Source of the DNA: Acestrorhynchus altus
Lineage: Eukaryota > Chordata > Actinopteri > Characiformes > Acestrorhynchidae
DNA: 64,000 nucleotides
NCBI GenBank assembly: GCA_034509495.1
Contig: CM067522.1
Coordinates: 21,841,500 to 21,905,499 of the forward strand
Reading direction: 5' to 3'
The translations under genes and the position numbers were made by a program. Shown here one piece after another: positions 47,401 through 56,400 of this stretch (position 1 is its first letter; every line of letters begins with the position of its first letter). The notes below the pieces were generated by a model. It ran no database searches, was not told where the DNA came from, and saw only the letters and a program-made list of their open reading frames with translations.

Positions 47401-50400
47401 GGTTCTGGCTGCGGAAGGAAGTGGCTCTTCTCGTCCTCTGCTGGCTCACAGTGTGAGCACGCTAATGGAGACCGCAAGGGCCCCGTTGCCCCCAGACTGG
47501 GACCAGACTGTTGACCTTCCTCAGGTATGGACTCACTCACAAGACACTGACCATCGAAAAGAACAGTGATGGTCTTATGCTGACAAAGTGCGTTTCTTGA
47601 AGGCTGGTTCATACCTACTGAGACCACACACCACCACACCACAGAGCAGCTATGATGTCCAGCCGACAGCGTCCTGTGGGCAGCGTCCCGTGAGCAGCGT
47701 CCTGTGAGCATTGATGAAGGACTAGAGGACGACCAACACAAACTGTGATGAGCTTCTGTCTCTGACTTTACATCTACAAGGTGGAGACACTCAGTAGGAG
47801 TGTCTGATAGAGTGGACAGTGAGTGGACACAGTGTTTAAACCCTCCAGCAGCACTGCTGTGTCCGATCCACTCGTACCACCATTCCACCAGTGTGACTGC
47901 AGTGCTGAGAATGACCCACCACCCACATAATAGCTGCTCTGTGGTGGTCCTGTGGGGTCCTGATCATTGAAGATCAGGGTGAAATGAGGAGAAGAAAGTA
48001 TCAGAGAAACAGATGGACTGCAGTGTCCTCCTGTATGACGGTTGATGGGTGAATAGTCATTCTGCTTTCTCTCCTCTCCCTCTCTAGGTTTGTGCAGTTC
48101 ACACATTGCAGACCCTGGTGAGAGGCTCCAGTCTGGGTATGAATATTCTTCTGTATGCCCCTGATGTCACCATGCTGTCGCTCACGCTCCTTAGCTCCCC
48201 CTGTTGGGCCATGAGGAACGCTGCACTGCAGCTCTACAGTATGTAACCCTTTGTCTCGGTTTTCCCAGTCCAAAACAGTAAAGCTGAACTGGATCCAGGT
48301 GGTTTTGAAGGCTAGATTCAGAGTTAAGGGAGAGCACAGATCTGGTAATGCACATCCGCCCTGATAAGAGCACAATGAACGCAGGCTGTTCGATTTAAGG
48401 TGGAACAGACCTTCACTTCCTTTTATTCATTCAGCTTTTCTTATCCAGGTTCCCTCTGTACTCGGATGTTGGGTCAGCGGCCTGCTGGCGAGGACGTCTC
48501 CACCCAGTATGCCATGTCAGCCCCTGCTTTCTTCAGCTACTACCCTGCCCTGCAGCCCTTCCTCCAGGAGGCGCTAGAGAGTGCTGCTGCAGATCTGCAG
48601 GAGAGCAAGCTGAGTCTTCATCCGTCCCTTTACCCTGTACTCACACTGCTGGCCAAACTTCAGCCTGGAGCTCCGGAGCAAACACGGTAGGAGCCTCCAG
48701 AACTGAACCGTTAAATCATACCCAGATAGTAACCGTTATACAGACATGATGTTACGATACGGCATTTTTATATCTCGTACAGAATATATCTCAATGTATC
48801 AATATTTACGATATATTGCCCAGACCTTTCCCTGATTGAAAATGTGTGGACGCTATTGGACGCTCTATCAACACTCCACCCCTACCACACCATCTGCAGA
48901 ACTGAGTGAGAACATTCAAGCTGCATGGGATGGATCATCACAGGACACCATTAGGAACCTCTACACCTCCATGCAGAGACGTCTGGCATGTTGCGTTAAA
49001 CCCGACGCCATACTGAGAGACACGACTTGAGGATGAAGACATGAGGATGAAAGAACTGCCTGTAGAGTAGGACTTTTCCGTGAGCTGGCTGCCAAACTAA
49101 GTAATCTGTGGAGATGAGCTTTGGTAACAGAGGTGGTCAAGAACGCAATTGTCATTCTGGCAAAGCTCCAAAGATCCTGTAGGTCTAGAAGGTCAACCAC
49201 AAGTTCAGGCTTGGTTTCTCAGTCTGAGAGATCTTGGAGAACTTTCAGTGGGAATGAACACGTTTGCATTTGGAATGTTGGTCAAACTCCACTTCCCAAA
49301 CATGAGCTGTCACTTGTGTTCCATAATTCTGAATGTTTATCTTCATCCTCTTGTTTACAGGAGATTATGGAATTCTGTATTGTCTGTGCTGATTGTCTTC
49401 TCATCTTTTCCTCAGAACTCTCTCAGACTTCTTATGTCCGTTGCTCCAACTAGCCTCTAGTCCAGTCTATGCAGTGAGAGTGATGTCATCCAGAGCCCTG
49501 GTTGCTATGATACCACCCACAGAGTATCTGGCGACTGTCCTGCGGATGGTGAGAGAGCTGCCGGAGTCACCGGATAGCCCATGCTGTCACAACCGGGTAC
49601 ACGGCCAACTTCTACAGATAAAAGCCATCCTGGTCAGAGCACTGCACTCGGACAAGTGAGTCGAGCACACAGATGGAGTTAGTTTGGAAACAGAAAAACT
49701 GACCACCAAAGCAAAGATGTTCAGAGCATTTTGTAGTTGGCTTGTAGTTCTGGGACGTTACAGTGACCATCTAATGAAGGAGACCCTTGAACATCATTTA
49801 TAAAATGTATTTAATAGAACTGAATTTGTCTGAAAAATTAAAATCAGGTGCAGAACATCTACTGCTAATGATGACTCAGGACTTTTTAAACCTGAGACGT
49901 TTAGTTTGGTTTCCTCTTGATTGTTGATGTGAGTGGGATCACCGTAGATGTAACAAGGTTTGAGATGCAGATGAGTCTGAGAAGGGATTTGAAAAGATCT
50001 CAGAACAATTAGAAATCAGTCGTTCCACTGTCTGCAAAATCATTTACAAGTGGAGAACATTAGGACAACTGACCATATGATCAGATCAGACTGTCCTACA
50101 AGTTCAGCCCAAGAGAAGAACCACAAGATGAGTAAAGAAGATCCACAGTTTGGTCATCAACAGGTTTGATCTTCATGGGAGGTGTTTAAGAGGCAAATCC
50201 TTCCTGTCAAAAAACATCAGGACAAGATTAAAGTTCTCCAGAAAGTATCTAGACAGAGAGCAGGACTTCTGGAAGAGTGTATTTTGGACCGATGAATCCA
50301 GAGCTGAATTAATTGGACACAGTAACAGAAGACATGTTTGGATCAAACCAAACACAGCATTTGAGCAGAAGAAGCTCATAGCAGCTGTGAAACATGGTGG

Positions 50401-53400
50401 TGGAAGTGTGATGGTTTGGAGCTGCTCTGCTGCAGCAGGGTGTGGAGATCTCTCCATCATAGAAACCAGTATGAGATCTTTATTGTATCAGAGGGGGTTT
50501 GAGGAGAACGGAAGAGCGTCTGTACAAAGACTGATGCTGAAACATCACAGAGCTGAAAGAATTCCGCATGGAGGAGTGGGAATGTCGTTCTTCCACTCAA
50601 TGTCAGAGACTGTAGACGGTTGTAGAAACATCTAACTGCCAAAGGAGGAGATACAGGCTTTTAGGACTGAGGGGGTCTGAACTTTTGTGGTGTCCTCATT
50701 TTTTTTGCTGTAGTCCTTCTTAGCTGGAATGAAAGAGGCCCAGTGTTGCTGAAACGCTTGTTCATTTCCAGTCCTTTCACTGCAAACAGAAGAACGAGCT
50801 GCTCTAATGTGTTTCTGTCTCCAGCTCCTGCTCGTCTTCTCTCCGTGATGTGGTGGAGGGTTTGGAGCTCCGTCTGTGGCTGGCAACCAGGGAGCAGCGA
50901 TGTCCTCTGGTATGGCAGGAGTACGTGTCTTTGCTGAGACTGCTGAGGACCGAGTGCTCTGGGACTTTCCTCAACCATCTCTCTGCTCTGCTGCTGGAGG
51001 AGATACGCCAGTCTCCACACCCCCTGGAGGTGAGCAGCATTATGACGATGATGAGTGTCTCTGCATATGTCTTTTCATATGTCTTTATGGTGCTGTGTTT
51101 ATATGAACATGCCTCCTTATGTCCATTTTGTTCAGCTTGGCTCTGCCGCCTTCCACCAAACCGCAGTGCACTTCCTGTGTGAGGACTCTGAGTGGGCGAG
51201 GCAGGTTTGGCAGAACCTGTCCGGTAAGAGTGCAGTTGCCCGGCTCTCCTTGGTCAGGGGGATAAATGAGGGGTGGAGCTGGAGAGGAACCAGCCTCCAG
51301 AAAGTGTTGGAGAGGGAAATCCAGGTAAGATCAGGAGGTTTTTTGTAGTTTCACAAACCCGATTAAGTCTAGGTATAGACCGCGGGGGAATTTCAGTGCT
51401 GATCCATTTTTGCCCCGGCAGTTTAGGCTTTCCGAGTTATTCTACGAAACCGGATTCATTACGCAATTTTCCGAATTTTGATCAGGAGAAAATGCTGTTT
51501 TTGTGTCAGTCCTAGAACCCGAGTCCTGCATGCTGCGGGAAAACGTAACATTATGGAATACAGTTCTACTGCTGGCATTACTTTCTACAGTATAAACCTC
51601 TTAATCAGGACGCAGAGCTGCTATACATCGATAACGTCTCGTCCTTCAACAAAAAGAGACAATCAGTTTTCAGGCCCTTTCAAATAGTCTTTTTTACGGG
51701 AAAAGAAAAGAACACACGTTAAATGTGTCTAATTGAAACTGATTCGCTGTGACGATGCGTCCATTTTTCCTGCGTGATTTTCTGTGACGTCAGATGCTTT
51801 AATATTCAGGAGGACCAATCAGAAGTCCCCTATTTTGCCTGCAGACCAAACAAATGAGCATCAAGACGGCTTCTGACAAGGAAAGCACCGACTATAGCCA
51901 TTTTTTAGAGACAAGAGATACAAGCTGCAGCTTCCATTGTGGATGAGAGCAAAAGCAACTTATCACCTGAGAATCGAAGATGATGTTCTCATCCAGAGCA
52001 ATGGTGGCCATTTGCTTTCCTCCGAGCGCATTGGCTGCTCAGCAGTGATGCAGCAGAGGCTGCAGAGGCTGCCCTAATTCTGAGCTGAAGGGCTTTAGCT
52101 TCAGCTCATGAAGTCCTTTCATAACGTCCATAAAATCTTCAGAAAGGTGGAAATATTAGAGGGTGTGGACAGAGATGTCCCAGCCTGATAAGGTTTGCCA
52201 TGCTGGCTACTCTGCTCTTAGGTGTGTGTGTTCGGGTTTGGTTAAAGTTCACTGCAAACAGGTTCTTCACAGGAACAGGGCGTAGACGTCGAGCTGGACC
52301 AAACCCGTTCTGTACTCGAGGATTACTGAACAACGGATGTGCTAATATGCCTTAATCAGACACAAGAGACTTAAACCCCACTGAGCAGCGCATTACAGCC
52401 GCTTTCTACGGCTGTGATTTCCTTCCATTGTGTTAAATAATCAACACATGGACCATCACAGACCTCACTGCAGCCGCAGAACCACTGTAGGACTCAAAAA
52501 CCCAATAGATGGACATTTCTGCATTTCACAGTCCAGGGTCAGGCCTACGCCGGGACTAAACTCGGACAATCCAATTTTAGTCTGTGCTTATATTTGATCT
52601 GGGATTTGAGTAATGGACCCTTGGTGTAAGCACACCTCCGCAAGCGATATTCAGAATCATTCAGTTCATCAGACCAGATGGATAATATAAGGAAACCTAT
52701 ACAGTATGGACAAAAGTATTGGGACACCTACTCATTGACTTTCTTCTGAAATTAAGAACTATTTGTAGAACCTTCACGGTCTTCTAAGCTTCTTCTCTAC
52801 TGATTCCCAGGTCAGTTACAGCTTTTATTACTGTCACTATGCTGTATGCAGGCCAACCTGAAGAAGGCGCTGTTGGACCAGGATGTAGAGTACAAAAGAG
52901 CATTTTTGATGGCACTGGTGAAAATTATGAGTCCAGAAATGACCCAACCTGGACTTCTTCTGACTGGGCTTGAAGAAGCAGAGCTGCAGGAGTGTGTGAC
53001 TCTTCTGCTGGATGACCTGAAGGACAACAGAGGAGGTCCAGAGCTGCTTTCACAGACTCTGTGTGCTGTGAGTCTGCTCCTGTCTCAAAGGTGAGATGTC
53101 TGTCGGTGTGCAGTGTGTTACTGTAGCCCTGTTCGGAGGTATAAAAGCAGATGAAGCCATGTTTAGTAGGTTGCTCCAGAAAATGGTAGGAGTGACCTCT
53201 TAATGATTTATTCATTTTTTATTATTATTTATTTATCAATCCTGATTTCTATAATGATGCATGTATCTTTTAAAGATCAGCAGCAGTGTAGTTACTGAAA
53301 CTGTATCAGAAACACAGTCCGGTAGCCGGTATTAAAGATCAGGTAGGAAGTTACTGAAACTGTATCAGAAACACAGTCCAGCTGCACAAAGATCAGCAGC

Positions 53401-56400
53401 AGGTAGTTAATAGAAACTGTATCAGAAACACAGTCCAGCCGTATTAAAGATCAGCAGCAGTGTAGTTACTGAAACTGTATCAGAAACACAGTCCGTATCC
53501 GCATAAAGATCAGCAGCAGTGTAGTTACTGAAACTGTATCAGAAACACGGTCCGTAGCCGGTATTAAAGATCAGTATCAGTAGTTACTGAAACGATTGAA
53601 ACACAGTCCGGTAGCCGGTATTAAAGATCAGCAGTGTAGTTACTGAAACTGTATCAGAAAATGCAGTCCGGTAGCCGCATTAAAGATCAGCAGTGTAGCT
53701 ACTGAAACTGTATCAGAAACACAGTCCGGTAGCCGGCTAAAGATCAGCAGCAACAAGTTACTGAACTGTATCAGGAAACACAACCGTAGCCGTATTAAAG
53801 ATCAGCAGCAGTGTAGTTACTGACATCGTAACAGAAACAGTCCGTAGCCGGTATTAAAGATCAGCAGCAGTGTAGTTACTGAAAACTGTATCAGGAAACA
53901 CAGTCCGTAGTCATTAAAGATCAGTAACAGTGTAGTTACTGACACTGTATCAGAAACACAGTCCGCAGCTTCGTATTAAAGATCGGCAGCAGTGTAGTTA
54001 CTGACACTGTATCAGAAACACAGTCCGGTAGCCGTATTAAAGATCAGTAACAGGTGTAGTTAGCCGACACTGCATCAGAAATACAGTCCGGTAGCCGTAT
54101 TAAAGATCGGCAGCAGTAGTTACTGAAACTCATCAGAAACACAGTCCGTAGCCGGCATGCCAAAGATCAGCAGTGTAGTTACTGAAACTGTATCAGAAAC
54201 ACAGTCCGTAGCCGGAAGAAGATCGCAGCAGTGTAGCTACTGAAACTGTATCAGAAACACAGTCCGCAGTCGTATTAAAGATCAGTAACAGTGTAGTTAC
54301 TGAACTGTATCAGAAACACAGTCCGTAGTCGGTATTAAAGATCAGCACATGTAGTTACCGAAATCATTAGAAACACAGTCCGTGAGCCGCATAAAGCATC
54401 AGCAGTAGTTACTGAAACTGTATCAGAAACACAGTCCGTAGCCGGTATTAAAGATCAGCAGTGTAGTTACTGAAACTGTATCGGAAACACAGTCCGGTAG
54501 CCGTATTAAAGATCGTACAGTGTAGTTACTGAAACTGTATCAGAAACACAGTCCGTGCAGCCGGTACAAAAAGATCAGCAGTGTAGTTACTGAAACTGTA
54601 CAAAACACAGTCCGGTAGTCATATTAAAGATCAGTAAATATAGTTACTGAAACTGTATCAGAAACACAGTCCGGTAGCCGGTATTAAAGATCAGCAGTGT
54701 AGTTACTGAAACTGTACCAGAAACACAGTCCGGTAGCCGGTATTAAAGATCAGTAGCAGTGTAGTTACTGAAACTGTATCAGAAACACAGTCCGTAGCCG
54801 GCATTAAAGATCAGCAGTGTAGTTACTGAAACTGTATCAGAAACACAGTCCGTAGCCGGGTATTAAAGATCAGTAACAGTAAAGTTACTGCACCGTATCA
54901 GAAACACAGTCCGGTAGCCGGTATTAAAGACTGTAGTATCAGTGTAGTTACTGCAAACTGTATCAGAAACACAGTCCGTAGTCGTGCATAAAGACGCACA
55001 GTGTAGTTACTTCGGAAACTGTATCAGAAACACAGTCCGTAGCCGTATTAAAGATCAGCAGTGTAGTTACTGAAACTGTATCAGAAACACAGTCCGCAGC
55101 CGGTATTAAAGATCAGCAGTGTAGTTACTTCGAAACTGTATCAGAAACACAGTCCGGTAGCCGTATTAAAGATCAGTAACATGTAGTTACTAAAACTGTA
55201 TCAGAAACACAGTCCTGCAGCCGGTATTAGCATCGTAACAGTGTAGTTACTGAAACTGTATCAGAAACACAGTCCGGTAGCCGTATTAAAGATCAAAGCA
55301 GTGTAGTTACTGAAACCGTATCAGAAACACAGTCCTGCAGCTTCAAAGCATAAAGATCAGTAACAGTGTAGTTACTGAAACTGTATCAGAAACACAGTCC
55401 GTAGCCGGTATTAAAGATCAGCAGTGTAGTTACTGAAACTGTATCAGAAACACAGTCCGTAGCCGCATAAAGATCAGCAGCAGTGTAGTTGGCTGAAACT
55501 GTATCAGAAATACAGTCCGTAGCCATTAAAGATCAGCAGTGAAGCTACTGAAACTGTATCAGAAACACAGTCCGTAGTCGTATTAAAGATCAGTAACAGT
55601 GTAGTTACTGAAACTGTATCAGAAACACAGTCCGGTAGCCGGTATCTAAATGGAAAACATGTATTTGTGTATATTTCAGCGAGGACTCGTCCCTGCTCAG
55701 TCACTGGTGCACGTTATTGGAGACACACAGACGTGCTGAGGCTCCAGAAGCTCTGCGATTGGCCTGTGCTGAGTCTCTAGGTCTGACTGGAGCTGCAGTA
55801 GTGACCAGCAGCCTGAGGGACAGTAGGTCTCTTAAAGCTCTCAGTACGAGGTGGGTTTCAGTGCCGAACGTTCCCAGTTGTACTGATCACCGTCTGTGTC
55901 ATTTCTCTAATGAATATCGAGATATGAGTTTTTTGGTCATATCGTCCAGCCCTCTTAAGATTGTGTGTTTGTTGGGGTGAAGATGATCTCCGAGTGTGCT
56001 TGTGTGTGTTTGAACAGGTTGATCAGTACAGGTGTGCACCTACTTCAGGATGCCAGTCAGCAGGTCAGAGCCAAGGCTGCCGTCTTCGCCTCCATCCTCG
56101 GTCAGTCTGAAGCTGGTGTTTCCACACAGAGCTGCTTCCTCATGCAGGTCAACCAGTCCCTGCGTTCACTCCTGGACCTGCTGCTGAGGGAGCTGTGGGA
56201 GACCGAGGGCACTCTGGAAGCTTTGCTGTGTCACCTGCCAGAGTGTGACCTCGATACCGTGTTGCAGGAGGTCAAACACACACAGTGAGTTCACACTTCA
56301 CGCAGACCTGTCTGAGAACCGGACCCGTCCCATGAACACCTTTACCATGTTTAAACATCTGGGCATTTGATCTTCATTGTAACTATACTGAGAGACGGAC

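Noticed and set aside
53270..55645. Regularly spaced repeats suggesting a CRISPR-like array
   Set aside because: Head-to-tail minisatellite without distinct spacers, in an animal intron.
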